A stretch of DNA of 64,000 nucleotides from Perkinsus olseni (GCA_013115135.1 JABANP010000195.1:26798-90797), one strand, 5' to 3'. Positions 44,571 to 55,450 are shown, numbered from the stretch's first letter. Numbers and translations: made by a program. The notes: generated by a model from the letters alone, not told the origin.

Positions 44571-45420
44571 ATGTGCTCCAGCCAAAACAACAACACTAAT
44601 AACGTCGTGTCTGTCCACATGGTCAACCCGGTCGTTGATGACGAGCCCAAGCCTAGGGCAGCTGTTAACAACTGCTGCCCTTCGACTGCCGCTGAGAAGG
44701 AAGCCGTCTTCTCGCCACAGTGGTATCACTGTGTATATCCTCGCAAGCCCGCTACCAGGTCCGACCCCATTATGATGAAGCTGCTCGATCAGGTGGGTCA
44801 AGGTTCTCTCGGCTCATCTATTGGGGTTGAATTCTGTTTGTCAGGTGAAAGAACTCTCAGAGGCTGAGTTTGAAGGTGAAAACTGCCTTGAAAAGATCTC
44901 TGGGAGGTCTCCCTGGAAGTTGTCTATCCTTGCCAGTGGCGATCAGCTCTGTGCATTCATCGTTTACAAATTCGTTAACGACCGCAGGGCCTTCAGCGTT
45001 GGCAAGTTAGCTGTGCCGAAGGCCATGCGTGGAAGGGTGAGTGAATCGAGGCCTGACCGCGCGCCCGGAAATTATTGCCGTTGCTCAGGGTCTTGGCACC
45101 TTCGTGATGAAGTGGGTTAAGGAATCCTGCAAGGCCAATCCGAATGTCGACATTGTTACACTATCTAGCCTTCCAGCGGCTATTAAACTCTATAAGAAGA
45201 TTGGCTTCAAGAAAATTTATACCATCACTCAAAGTAAGCAGGAGCAGTGCGACTGTAGCCGATGATCATCATAACTCAGGCGATCCGGACGAGGAACTGG
45301 TTGAGGGCCAGGTTTATATGGAGATGAACGTAAGGCAGCTGCAAGGGCATCTCATGTCACTTTCGGTGTTAGGTACGCAAGCCTGGTCAAGCTCGCCATC
45401 GAGCCTCGCGCCGCTCTTGA
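44571..45420 (+). CDS. GNAT-family N-acetyltransferase
   Basis: Exon 1 MCSSQNNNTNNVVSV... ends LLDQ. After an intron of about 54 nt come VKELSEAEFEGENCLEKI and FSVGKLAVPKAMRGR. A 52-nt intron then splits the acetyl-CoA loop, and the joined sequence VPKAMRGRGLGTFVMKWVK gives the R/Q-x-x-G-x-G/A motif A of GNAT enzymes. NVDIVTLSSLPAAIKLYKKI plus GFKKIYTITQ is motif B. A 46-nt intron leads to SDPDEELVEGQVYMEMN, the last strand. The likely end is at 45420 after one more 43-nt intron. A full-length single GNAT fold with an N-terminal extension; the substrate is unknown. Confidence 0.82.
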
Positions 45421-45830
45421 CTAGGGCCCTTGAGAATTCCGACATGCTGTTTTTCGGTGATGGTCGAGGAAATAATTGCATCCGTTACGATGCCTTCACT
45501 ATCTGTTGCATTGCATCACTGTCATATCTCTGTCAATATTAACCTTGATAACTGTACCTTAGTGAAAGTTGAACTGATGAGCATTCAGGTTATGTTGATA
45601 CTACTGCATACGTTATACTGCGTTTTCCGCTCGGTTGCGATACATAAGCAACTGAGACCGATGGCCCCCAACGACGTTAAGTCGCGGCTGGCCAATTCTA
45701 GTAGAGGACGCTGTAAAGTGCCTCCGAAGAGCTTCTGTGATACAGAGAAAAGCCCACAGCATCTTAATCGGTTGCGTTATCAATTTCGGCGGGGAAGTCT
45801 ATTGGGCGGCGCAGCATTATCTCGGCCCAC
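45421..45830. other. intergenic, nothing recognised
   Basis: Short frames only, between the acetyltransferase and DNALI1, both on the + strand. Confidence 0.4.
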
Positions 45831-47374
45831 ATGGCTACGGCTGTCCTGCCGCAAGAGTGCCCTCGCGAGTCCTTGGTACGCTACGACCCCCCACAGGACG
45901 TCGGAGAGGCCCCTGAGCCGCCAGTCAATCTCGAAGAGGATGAGGTGCTCCCACTTCGAAGCCGGGTCGGGTTTGATCCCTGCCTCAGTTGAAATTCCTC
46001 GGCATCGAGGCGTCGGATCCGGACAAAGCGATAGCGGACGCCATAGCCGCTCAGCTAACCGAGTCAGCTGAACTTCCTCCTATGGACAGCAAGCCGACCA
46101 CTGAGGACGTGAGCGCTCTCCAGCGCAAACTTGTGCCTCTTACGATCTCGTTAGGTGTTGCACATCCTCCTACCGCCCAGAGAGTGGGCCGAGAATGGCA
46201 GACATATCCTACAGGTATGGCCATCATCCGCTCAGAATTTATCCTTAAGGCCCTTTTTTATGATGTGCAGCACGTTAACAACCAGCCTTCCACTAGACTG
46301 GATGTTATACAGTTGCAGGAGGCCTTGGATGAGAAACTCATGGAGAGACAGGCTCGAGAGACCGGCATATGTCCGGTTCGAGAGGAGCTCTATGGCCAGT
46401 GCTTCGGTGAGCTCATTCGGCGCTGTGGAATACCAGTGCGCGATGGCTTTGTGCGCGTTGACATTCCTAATTCACGGCCACTGTTGGAAGTGGGCATGTG
46501 TTATCTATCTTCTCGTGTGCCTCTCTGCCTTGACCTCTCGTCATGTCGATGTGCGCTTGTTATATACTCTATTCGAACTGAGAATATTGTGCCTCGCTGA
46601 GTTGGGGTCCCGCAGATGAGCTCATCCGGCAAGTGACGCTGGACTGCCCCGAGAGAGGCCTACTGCTACTGCGAATTCGCAATGAGATAAGGATGACAAT
46701 TGCCGCCTATCAAACACTGTAAGGTCTACAGGACCGCCGCCGCCACCATCATCAAGATACAACAGATACCATTCCTCTGTCGTATTTGGCACTCGCAAAC
46801 AGATCCAATCGGAGGAGGGCAAGGACGAGGCTGAGCACAAGGTGAGGTCTCGCTAGGCTCAGTGTTACTATCGAGTACACGAGTCGTGATGTAGCAGTAC
46901 AGTTTGAACCACGATGCCGAGAATCCGGATTTTCTATCGACAGTGGGTGAGCCTCGCGCATCTTGCACACTTGCAATTCCTCCACGATTAGTATGGGTGA
47001 GTGAGCTCATAGTCCAACGCCGATTCCGACTTAGTTGAACTCTTGCCGATATGCTCATTTGGAGACCCTCTGTAGCGTTGACATGAAGCCACGATCAGTA
47101 GGCCAATGGTGGTTGACACGTCAGTCATGCTTTGTCAGCTGCAAGAGCTCAGAGAAAAGAGGCGAACGTTGGCCACGAAACTGGCTGAGTTGGAGCGAAG
47201 ATGTGAGGCCATCGAGAGGAGGGAGGCAGAGAGGAACAACATCGACGAGAGGAAACGGAAGGAGGAGGTGAGGTGCTCACTTTCCCTTTGGATAGTGTGG
47301 ATAGTTTTCAGATCGACTTTCTAAAGCATCAAGGACAGCATCTGCAGACCTTCCTGGAAGGGTTGGAGAAGTGA
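45831..47374 (+). CDS. DNALI1: axonemal dynein light intermediate chain p28
   Basis: Inner-arm dynein light chain p28. Start MATAVLPQECPRESLVRYDP. Blocks join in phase: NLEEDE|LKFLGIEASDPDKAI (intron 45945-45988), LHILLPPREWAENGRHILQ, NNQPSTRLDVIQLQEALDEK then RQARETGICPVREELYGQCF, DELIRQVTLDCPERGLLLLR (intron 46407-46615), EIRMTIAAYQTL, SVVFGTRKQIQSEEGKDEAE, LREKRRTLATKLAELERRCE with EAERNNIDERKRKEE, and a last exon ending QTFLEGLEK. This is the complete order of the family, including the invariant RQARETGICPVR and the C-terminal coiled coil. It points to a motile flagellum, as does CFAP57. Confidence 0.94.
45945..45988 (+). other. intron with T-arm-like module (G)
   Basis: A 44-nt phase-0 GT-AG intron of DNALI1 containing CGGGTTTGATCCCTG, a weaker B-box-like hairpin (T for C at one position). 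Confidence 0.65.
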
Positions 47375-47716
47375 CGCCGAGAAGCTCTCCACACGGTGTC
47401 CCATGCTGTTGCGTGATTATGTTTATTCACAGTGCTTTGAGTTGCTGTTGTGGGCAGCGGAAGGGTTCTCGCTTTGATGTCTTTGAGTGAGATTGTCAAT
47501 ACCACATTTCGAACACATCTATCTCGCACGAAGGAGTCACGGCCAACGTCGGGTCCAACTCATCTGACTTTTATCCTGTTCGCTGGATTAAGACAGATTA
47601 TGACAATTCGTTGTTGGGCACGGCTGGGTTTATCATGTTTTTGTGACAACTGAATTTCGGAAAAAAATCACCGTGCTGGGAGCTGCTCTGGCAGCGACTT
47701 TTTTGCGATCATTTTT
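47375..47716. other. intergenic, nothing recognised
   Basis: Presumably contains the 3' end of DNALI1 and the promoter of the next gene; no motif stands out. Confidence 0.4.
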
Positions 47717-49127
47717 ATGGTATGTCCGCTCAGCCAACCGAACTATGCACTCCCTCCTATGCCACCCGAGAGATGCCCCGCTCTGCGCCAACTGGCGGAG
47801 GCCTGCGTCCTGATGGATGACGGTGGGCCCGACCTTCGAGACCTGGACGTTGTCGCCCTCGCCAAGGTGGCCAGGGGTGGTACCCCTCCTCAAACCGCCT
47901 TGCCCGAGCCCTTACCATCGTGGGTCGACCCGGACCTCGTACGGCGTGGTCAAGCTGTCTTCGCCGAGAGAGGCCGGCCTCTGTTCTCCGCTATGATGGT
48001 GTCGCTCATGCTGGGTTCAAGAATCTCAAGATTCGCCGACGTCCTCCTGCACAGTCCCGGCAGCTACTGCCGAGCGCCGCTGCAGACCTTCCGTCGGTTC
48101 CGTGATACTGGTGCTCATGTCCTGTGCTGGCTCACGCCCGAGAGCGACTTATTCGATCCGACAGTCTCCGGCCCGTAGGAGCCTCCTTCAAGTGCGAGCG
48201 ATGCATCTAGCAGCCAGAAGGCGGGTGGAGTCCCTCGGCAGGTGCGACGTCGGGGTCCCTGTGTCTCAATATGACCTTGCCATTGTTTTGCTGGCCTTCT
48301 CGGGTATGGCAGTGGACTATGTTAAGAACGATTTCGGCTTTGACGAGATGTCTCGAAGTGATATTGATGCCTACATCCACCTCTGGCGGTACATAGGCTG
48401 GCTCCTCGGCATCGCGGATCGCTACAACCCCTGTGGCTCCGTCGGTCGGTGCTCAGAGCTGCTGGCCGACTTCTATCTTGCCTCGAATCTCGATGCCAAC
48501 AGACGCAAGGCCAATGGCTCCGGCGATACTCTATACCACACCATTCTCAACTCGTTCGGGGTGTTTGGTATAGGTATGGGTCCGACGGTGACTAGAGCTA
48601 TTCCATATGTAGGGCTCTCCAAGGCCGGCTTTGCTCACCCCAGTATGCTACCGGCTGCTGTACGCTACTTGGAAGTGTACCTTCTTATCGGGCTTCTCGG
48701 TAGAAAAAATCGCACTAAGGCCGCGGCCCTCTGGAGTCTGAGTCGGAAGCTCGGCTTGAGCTCAGCTACCGAGCCCACTTGGTTCGTGACCTTTCTGGAT
48801 ACTTTCCTGCTGGCCAAAGGCTTGGTCGTCGAGTACCTAACGTTCCCTTTGCTGGCTCTTGTCCTCGGCCGTGGGCCCCGCATGCTACTCGATGGTGACG
48901 AGGAGAGGCGACTGCAAGCCTATGACAGATGGCGCGAGAAGTTCAGTAATCTCATACTGGAGGACAGAGAGACTTTCACTCCCTTTGTATCATTCCGTCG
49001 CCCAAAGACTGTCTTGAAGTTTTTCCTCATGCTTGACACCTCAGTGTGGATATTTCTCATCGCGCCTCCTTTATTGCTGTTGATCTATGCCCTACTACGA
49101 ATCTGTCTGAGCATACTGCGACTATGA
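47717..49127 (+). CDS. mpaB/DUF2236-like oxygenase, copy 1
   Basis: Start MVCPLSQPNYALPPM. It shares the DUF2236/mpaB pattern with copy 2: WVDPDLVRRGQAVFAE, VSLMLGSRISRFADVLLHSP, LLQVRAMHLAARRRVESL, DVGVPVSQYDLAIVLLAFSG, DAYIHLWRYIGWLLGIADRY, and a C-terminal membrane helix (FLIAPPLLLLIYALLRICL). The frame is broken relative to copy 2 near 48172 by one extra base. A 55-nt GT-AG interval, 48124-48178, would restore it but would remove the conserved block WLTPESDLFDP. So the gene either gained an intron from exonic sequence or is frameshifted. The family includes heme-dependent oxygenases such as mycophenolate MpaB and latex-clearing protein relatives; the substrate here is unknown. Confidence 0.7.
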
Positions 49128-49342
49128 TCCGAGGCTGAGTGCTGCGAGTCATTTTCAACAGCTCGAGCTTCGCGTTGAATGATGGGGAGGAAGACACAGG
49201 AGAAGTGTCAGCTCTGTGTGGCAGCTCTTGGCAGCCTCCCGCATCGGACGTCGCGTTGCTCACCACGTTACTGTGCCCTAGAGGACGGGATGTTTTCAGT
49301 TTGTTATAATCCAGCTTGCTCTGCCGTAAACCAAGGCATTGC

Positions 49343-50731
49343 ATGGGTATTTCTGATTGTTCCGATTACGCTCTCCCTCGCCTCCCAGAGGGCAAGTGCC
49401 GAGCTTTAAGACGCATTATGGAGGGCCACACCATTCCTGACCGCTTCGCCCAACATGATGGCCATGGCCGCTGCCCCTTCAAGATGTCTACCTCGAGCCA
49501 GGTGGAGACTCTACCAGAATGGGTGAACAGGGACAGGGTCATTCGAGGCCAAGAAGTCTTTGGAGAACGTCCGCCGGCCTTCTGCTATGGGATGCTCATC
49601 AATCTTGTCCTTGGCTCCCGTATTTCACGCTTCGCCGACGTCCTCGTCCACAGTCCTGGTGGTTATGCTTCTGACCTGCTTCAAACCTGTCGCCGGTACA
49701 AGGACACGGTCGGCCATGTAGCTTTGTGGATGACCCCCGGCTCAGACCTATTCGACCCAACCTCGACTGCTCGACGGAGTCTCTCCCGCGTCCGAGCTAT
49801 GCACTCCCTAGCAAGGGACCACATCAACAGTCTCGGTCGCTGTGACGTAGGCGTGCCGGTCTCCCAGTTTGATATGGCTCTCGCGCTACTGGCCTTCTCT
49901 GGTATGGCAGTTGATGTCGTCAAGAACGACCTCGGTTGTGAAGGTCTGTCGTCTGATGACATCGATGCGTACATCCACCTCTGTCGGCTGGTGGGCTACT
50001 TACTGGGCCTGGATGACACTTATAACCCCTGCAGCTCGGTAGAGGTATGCTCAAAGCTCGTTGCCGACCTCCATCTTATGCTAACCTTGGACTCCTACAA
50101 CTACAGCAAAGGGCCGTCGTCGGGATCCGGCTATGAGCTCTTCCAAGTTCTCCTGCATTCCTTCGGCTACCATCTCATGGGTTTGGGGCCAATTCTGACG
50201 CAGGCGCTGCTTGCCGTTCCCGAGACTAAAGCTGCCTTCAGACACCCCCTCACAGCGCCTATCGAGGTTTACAAATTTGAAATGATGATTATGAAAGGTT
50301 TCGGCCAGACTGTAATCAACCATGGCGGTCCTCGGTACATCGAGCGGGCCCGCAACTTCGGCACCAACAACGTGAAGAGTCCCAGCGCTACCAGCCAGAT
50401 AGTCGATCGCCTCTTCGCCATGAGGGCAGCCCTGGTCGAGAACCTCCTCATGCCCACTTTCGCCGTGTTCTTCAGAAGCATGGGCAGAATCACCACCGAG
50501 CCGGACGAGGAAAAGAGGATTTTAGCTCATGAGAGATGGCGCAGGAATTTCAAAAACTTGGTTCTGTCCCATCATGATGATTCCGTTGAGCCGCATGTCA
50601 GGCTCTCCGCGAAGACGGTATTCCTCATCTTCTTTTTCTCCGATATTATTATGTGCGTCATCGCGCTCATTGCCGTCCTCGCATCCGCACTGTACCTTCC
50701 AGTCTTCGCTGCTCGTTTTGTTGCCTACTGA
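49343..50731 (+). CDS. mpaB/DUF2236-like oxygenase, copy 2
   Basis: A single open frame. I choose ATG 49343 (MGISDCSDYALPRLPEGKC) because YALPxxPxxxC then aligns with the start of copy 1. Conserved blocks: LPEWVNRDRVIRGQEVFGE, LVLGSRISRFADVLVHSPGG, WMTPGSDLFDPTSTARRSLS, RVRAMHSLARDHINSLGRCD, VSQFDMALALLAFSGMAVD, DAYIHLCRLVGYLLGLDDTY, then a long helical region and a terminal hydrophobic helix (IIMCVIALIAVLASALYLPV) that would anchor it in a membrane, ER if like MpaB. It is a tandem duplicate of copy 1, same strand, about 200 bp apart. Intact. Confidence 0.78.
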   Translation: MGISDCSDYALPRLPEGKCRALRRIMEGHTIPDRFAQHDGHGRCPFKMSTSSQVETLPEWVNRDRVIRGQEVFGERPPAFCYGMLINLVLGSRISRFADVLVHSPGGYASDLLQTCRRYKDTVGHVALWMTPGSDLFDPTSTARRSLSRVRAMHSLARDHINSLGRCDVGVPVSQFDMALALLAFSGMAVDVVKNDLGCEGLSSDDIDAYIHLCRLVGYLLGLDDTYNPCSSVEVCSKLVADLHLMLTLDSYNYSKGPSSGSGYELFQVLLHSFGYHLMGLGPILTQALLAVPETKAAFRHPLTAPIEVYKFEMMIMKGFGQTVINHGGPRYIERARNFGTNNVKSPSATSQIVDRLFAMRAALVENLLMPTFAVFFRSMGRITTEPDEEKRILAHERWRRNFKNLVLSHHDDSVEPHVRLSAKTVFLIFFFSDIIMCVIALIAVLASALYLPVFAARFVAY

Positions 50732-51449
50732 GCAGCAGGCTGCTATTGGTTCTGCGACGAAGTATATGTTAGTTCAATTTCGAAACTACTATCTTTGCCG
50801 TATACGATCTTGAAGCGATACCATCAAGCGTTGCACCATTACCACTGTCATCGCTCGCACGAGTTGGAGCAAGTTCTGAGTGGATAGATTGGTTCATATG
50901 CTGTTTTGGTGTTGCGTTCGAGTATCGCCGAGTGAATAGACTGAAATTTGGACACCTTCAGCTTGGGCGCTGGAGACCACAAGGCAGGCTTCGATTGATG
51001 TAAAGTTCTTCATCGACATCCGCAGCAAGGTGATGCCAGCGACGCCGTGCCGTGCTATGTTCAATTAGGCGTGAAATCACGAGTCCATCCACCAGCGCTC
51101 ACAACAGCTGATACATCCACGCCTTTCAGCACTGGTGTGGAGATGGGCACCGCCCCACACCGTTGTTGCGGCTGCTCTGGTTCGGTTTAGTGACTGCTGC
51201 TGCTCGCCCGCGGGCCGCGGCCGATTGCCCCATTTCAGATATAGGTTCCTCACTGGGAGCCGATGCGGGTTTTTCAGAATCAGTACTAGATCTAGACTTA
51301 GACGAAGTTCATCACCCACTCAGTGTTCGTGAGGCCAACTCTGCCGAGAGACCTCGAAACTATATAACTCAGCGCATGTCACCAAAATCAAGCATGCGAT
51401 ACAAAATCACAAAGACGGCACCTTCTACCAAGGCTGTAACCCAACGGAG
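50732..51449. other. intergenic, nothing recognised
   Basis: A 97-codon + frame (51163-51456) with an acidic LDLDLDEVHH stretch is the longest; its status is unknown. This is the convergent gap between the oxygenases (+) and the orphan gene (-). Confidence 0.35.
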
Positions 51450-52712
51450 TCACTGAGGCGTTGAAAGCCCCTCATCTAAAGTCCTTGAGCGTTGAACGCT
51501 GAATGAAATAGGGGTGACAGCGTTCAATAGCGGGGAGTCCAGGAATCCTGTTACCGGGTCGGGAGTACAAAAGAAATGTCGAATACAGCAGAAGGCCCAC
51601 CGGTCAAATAACACAGGGGCATGTGTTAGTAGAGGTTCACCACTATTCTCAAAAGTTGCCACTTCCCCGAGACCACTAGGACGGCGCAGGACGTAGCGGT
51701 CTCCCTTTTTCATCAACAAGAGCCCCAAGCCTGGCGCGTTTTTCACGAGATCGCCCGTTATTCGCTGAGCTTTGATGACTTCGTCCTCCTCTCTTCTACA
51801 CACCTTGGGGCCGCCAAGAGGCATGTCCCAGAAGCTCAGGTTGTCGATCCGGAACGAATGCCATATTGAATGGCATTTGAAGATGATATTGGCACTCCGA
51901 GGCGTATCAGGGACCGCGAAGATGCCGGCGACAGACATATCGTCGGCATCGCCGCTGCCAACTGAGCGGACAAGCCTGAATCCCTCTCTCTTCACCGACA
52001 ACGGCACTGCTAGAACGTCAAATCCAATGACGCGGGCTGAGTCCGCGGCCTCCACCACCATGAAGAGCAATTCATCAATAACAGTAATAAAGAACCTACT
52101 CAATCTGGGTGGAGGCCGCGACCCAACACTAATTGGCCCTTCAGTCTTATTTCTCGCCATGTCGTACTCCACTAAGCGACAACGATGCTCATACGCCAAA
52201 TGAAGCTTGCGAGTGTCTTCGTCGTAGCAACAGGCCCAAGTAAGCCCGGGGGTAGCATCAGCACAGAGAGTCGATACCGAGTTACAACGCCCACCAGGGG
52301 TACAAATGCGAGCCAAAATAATGGATGCAGCTTCCCGGAAAACCTCGTAGATGAGACCACAGTCCATGAAGGTGAAGTTGTCCGATTCAGGCGCGCCGCG
52401 GGTCAATGCCTTCTCATTAGGACTGCCCAAAGGCAACTCTGGCGCCTTGCAAAAACTCATGATATCACCCAGAAGATCATGCATCGGTTCTCTCCTATGC
52501 GGACTATCCCATAGTGATTCGACGACTCTACAACGAAGGGCCTCAAAGTGATGGGGTAGTTGGAACATCAAGCGAGGATCTCTAGAATACACTGCGTAAC
52601 AGCACGTCGTATGCATGGTAATAGACCCTCTCGAACTCATAATTGAGTGCTCACGGGGTTGCACGAAAGTGGTAACGCCAGGCAGGCGGCTGAGCGATCG
52701 ATAGCCGGTCAA
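51450..52712 (-). CDS. orphan 420-aa protein, single exon
   Basis: One uninterrupted frame from ATG 52712. I do not recognise the family. The N-terminal third is helical (HFEALRCRVVESLWDSP; MHDLLGDIMSFC). The rest is beta-rich with repeated short hydrophobic strands ending in charged turns (LTWACCYDEDTRKLHLAYEH, LFMVVEAADSARVIGFDVLA, IIFKCHSIWHSFRIDNLSFW, KGDRYVLRRPSGLGEVATFE), which suggests a beta-propeller. It may belong to a lineage-specific family. No signal peptide or membrane helix. Confidence 0.7.
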   Translation of the reverse strand: MTGYRSLSRLPGVTTFVQPREHSIMSSRGSITMHTTCCYAVYSRDPRLMFQLPHHFEALRCRVVESLWDSPHRREPMHDLLGDIMSFCKAPELPLGSPNEKALTRGAPESDNFTFMDCGLIYEVFREAASIILARICTPGGRCNSVSTLCADATPGLTWACCYDEDTRKLHLAYEHRCRLVEYDMARNKTEGPISVGSRPPPRLSRFFITVIDELLFMVVEAADSARVIGFDVLAVPLSVKREGFRLVRSVGSGDADDMSVAGIFAVPDTPRSANIIFKCHSIWHSFRIDNLSFWDMPLGGPKVCRREEDEVIKAQRITGDLVKNAPGLGLLLMKKGDRYVLRRPSGLGEVATFENSGEPLLTHAPVLFDRWAFCCIRHFFCTPDPVTGFLDSPLLNAVTPISFSVQRSRTLDEGLSTPQ

Positions 52713-52767
52713 CTTCTAGCCAAACATTGCTTCGTCCCGACCTCCCTAACGCAACAACCCAGGCTCA

Positions 52768-54439
52768 TCAACCAGCGCTCAAAAGCTCGTAACATGGATT
52801 AAAGCAATGTTTCTCATCTGCGGCAGTACTGCGTGTCCGGGCCGTCTTCGGTGTTGACTCGTTCAGGCGCTTCCTCTGAACGAGTGAGGTGACCGTCTTC
52901 ACCGAGTTCGACACTCTACACGTCTTCAAATCATCCTCATCCGAAGTTATGTCCTTCTTCAAAAGCTCCACAGGATCTTTAGGAGCCGCTCGTTCGTTCA
53001 ATCGCGACAATATTCGATCCGCTGCGTTGCGTATTGAAAACACCGCGGGCGAGTCCGAGACACCGGCCGAAGACACCGAGCTGGTCTCCAACTCCTCAAC
53101 CGTGATTCCTTCCTTCAGCAGCTCCACGTCAGCTCTCAACGCCTTTCTGAAGTCCTCGTCTGTACCCGAACAAAGTCGCCTTAAGTGCTTGACGTATGCT
53201 TGTAGACGCGCAACGTTAACTTCCTCTCTCTCATCGGGTGGTTCGAGCTTTGCGGAAACATACTCCTCAATCGCCCCCTCCTCAGCTCCAGCCTGACTGA
53301 TGTCATTCTCGTGGACCACATCTCGTGTATGCAGCCTCCGGCCCACACGCTGAGCGAGTTTTCCGAAAGCTAGGGTCCCACGCGTTTCTTCCAAGTCCCT
53401 CGGTCGGTCGGTAATGCACAGACACACCGCCACTGGCTGGTCACCGACGATCGCGCCGTGCAGCAGTCTCGTGAGAGCTGACTCGCGTACTGGCGGCTTC
53501 TGCCCGTCCGAAACCGCCTTGAAGCAGTGTGACAGCCAGCTGAGGCTGAGGTTGATCGTTTTGGTTTCTGTGATGTGATGAGCCGCTTGGGAGCAGCCGT
53601 GCTTGGCGAGGCGCTCGCTGCCTGCCAAGTCCACTATAGTCAAAGTTCGGGCCCCAACCTTGATGTAGAAGAAGCAATGACTTCTACTACTCAGGCTGTT
53701 CCCTGTCGTCGCTGACGTCATCCGATGGGAGGCGCACCTCCGGACCGAATCACAAAACTCCGTCGTGTTGGTTATCCGCAGCCAGCCAATGTCAACTAGA
53801 CTATGAGACCCTGCTCGGTTGCCTAGAAGGCGAGGTTTTCGTTCAGGGAAAAGGAGATCTCTAATTTGGCCCTGGTAAAGCTCCGCGCAGCTGATGAAGA
53901 TCTCAGGGCTCCTACAGGAATCTTCAGCCAGTACCCTGAACATAACCCCGACCGATCTGGGAAGAATCCCGGCGGAAGCGGCATCGTCGGGTTTCGCGCT
54001 ATCGAGACGGCCTCGCCAAAAGCCAGGGTCCCCAAAAACTGTCCTTGTTTTTCCAGCACCGGTCTGACCGTAGACCAGAACACAGGCGTCGGATAGGCCT
54101 GCAAATGAACAGAGAAAAATGCATCATGTCGGGTTCGAACCTGGGTCAGAAGATCTACGCCTACCAGTGGCCACTGAGTGTACAGCCCTCGAAGCGACTC
54201 TGTGATACACCTCCCTCTGGTCCGAGTTCGGCCCCTCCCCGTCAATAACCGCCGCAAAGCCGCTAAAGTCGGTGGCCGGCGAGGCGCCTCGAATTCCGTC
54301 ACGATCTGCTGATACCTGATCGAGGCGAATCAGCTGTACTTGCCAAGGGCTGGCCACTCACCAAAACTGATGACGAGCTTTTCTTCACCGCTACGGGCGA
54401 GGCTTCGTCACAGCGTCGCAGCCTCACTATGACATTCAT
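52768..54439 (-). CDS. kinesin motor protein (divergent)
   Basis: Three exons. Start MNVIVRLRRCDEASP at 54439; introns of about 46 nt and 54099-54164, phase consistent. The motor domain has the P-loop VYGQTGAGKTRT, switch I TGNSLSSRSHCFF, switch II DLAGSERLA and the ESALTRLL helix, so it should bind ATP and microtubules. The usual INKSLxxLGxVI stretch is INLSLSWLSHCFKAV, and loops between P-loop and switch I are compact. A coiled coil (YVKHLRRLCSGTDEDFRKAL) and polar tail follow, ending with a Lys/Arg/Thr-rich C-terminus; stop 52768. I cannot assign a kinesin subfamily. Total about 500 aa, short for a kinesin. Confidence 0.88.
54099..54164 (-). other. intron with T-arm-like module (H)
   Basis: A 66-nt GT-AG intron of the kinesin; G|GC restores Gly just before the P-loop exon. 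On the gene strand it contains ACCCAGGTTCGAACCCGA followed 10 nt later by ATTTTT. Confidence 0.78.
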
Positions 54440-54875
54440 ACTGACTAACCGTTGCCACACTGTCGACGGTGTAGGCCCGGAACAGTCCAAAGGCTCACCA
54501 GAACGATTAACAAACCAAAGTAAGGGTGCGTGATAGTGTAAATGTCATTATGGCGAGTGGGTGAGATCACTCTCATGAAACGGTATACGCTGTTACTTAA
54601 TGCCAGATAGGACTGTAAGTTGGATAATCCTCGGATACTGTGATATCGTCTTGCGAAGGGCTTATCTCGATCATCATCCGTATAATCTCGAAAAAACTAT
54701 GTTATAGTACACAACAGGATATCTCATAAAACAAGCGAGAATCCCGAAAGCTTCCGGCAAGCACAGACTAATGACGGTCAGTACTTTAAGGAAGCAAACG
54801 AAGCTGCAGACTTCAGTGGATCCCTCTGAAGCGAACAACCAGATTTTTCGCGGTTAAAAATAAGACTAAGTGAAA
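54440..54875. other. intergenic, nothing recognised
   Basis: AT-richer spacer between the kinesin start and the 3' end of the next minus gene. Confidence 0.4.
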
Positions 54876-55292
54876 CTATGTCACAGGCGATTCGGTAGAG
54901 ACATCGACCGAGGCTTGGGTGCTGGCGATGCTGTCCGTCGTGACGGACTTCGCGAAGCGGACATGCTTGGTTGTGGTGGAGGGAGACTTCTGCTGGTGAA
55001 CTGCTGCAATAGGGCTCGAAGGAGTTTCACCTGCCACACAGCGTAATGATGCCGCATAGAGACTGTCACTACCTTCGTTGACGCCCTGAGAATCGTTCAC
55101 TAGACCAGTCGCCCGCCGCGTGTCGCCCGACCTCTTCAGAGTACCAAAGGTGGATGGCCTATCAATAACAGAAGGGGATGGAGATACTCTGATGAATACA
55201 GGCAACGAGGCCATCGTTGGCCGAGTGACAGAAGAACGGAAGGGAGGTCTGGCCTTCTTCTGGAAGCTTGAACAACAGCCGGACGGCGCCAT
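54876..55292 (-). CDS. short disordered protein with PP1-docking-like motif
   Basis: A single 138-codon frame, start MAPSGCCSSFQKKARPPF. It is Ser/Thr/Pro-rich with no predicted fold. Near the C-terminus TTTKHVRFAKSV matches the RVxF protein-phosphatase-1 docking pattern (K-x-V-x-F). It could be the last exon of a longer gene; upstream sequence to 55371 is open in other frames only. Function not recognised. Confidence 0.45.
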   Translation of the reverse strand: MAPSGCCSSFQKKARPPFRSSVTRPTMASLPVFIRVSPSPSVIDRPSTFGTLKRSGDTRRATGLVNDSQGVNEGSDSLYAASLRCVAGETPSSPIAAVHQQKSPSTTTKHVRFAKSVTTDSIASTQASVDVSTESPVT

Positions 55293-55450
55293 GCAAGCGA
55301 TAACACTACACCACGCTCAAGTTACTACCATCCATGAACGCAACAAGATAGACGCTTGTCGGACCATATAGAAGAGACGCGTCTTGAAATGATAGTTGCC
55401 CTCGGACTGGCCGTCCACACTACACAAAATCCGCCAGCGTGAAGGGTATC

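Noticed and set aside
45236..45281. A 25-nt ultra-short intron in the acetyltransferase gene
   Set aside because: A later AG gives a 46-nt intron with the correct phase and normal size. Similar apparent 26-, 27-, 29- and 31-nt introns at 7677-7702, 43828-43854, 40352-40380 and 5802-5832 also resolved to normal-length alternatives.
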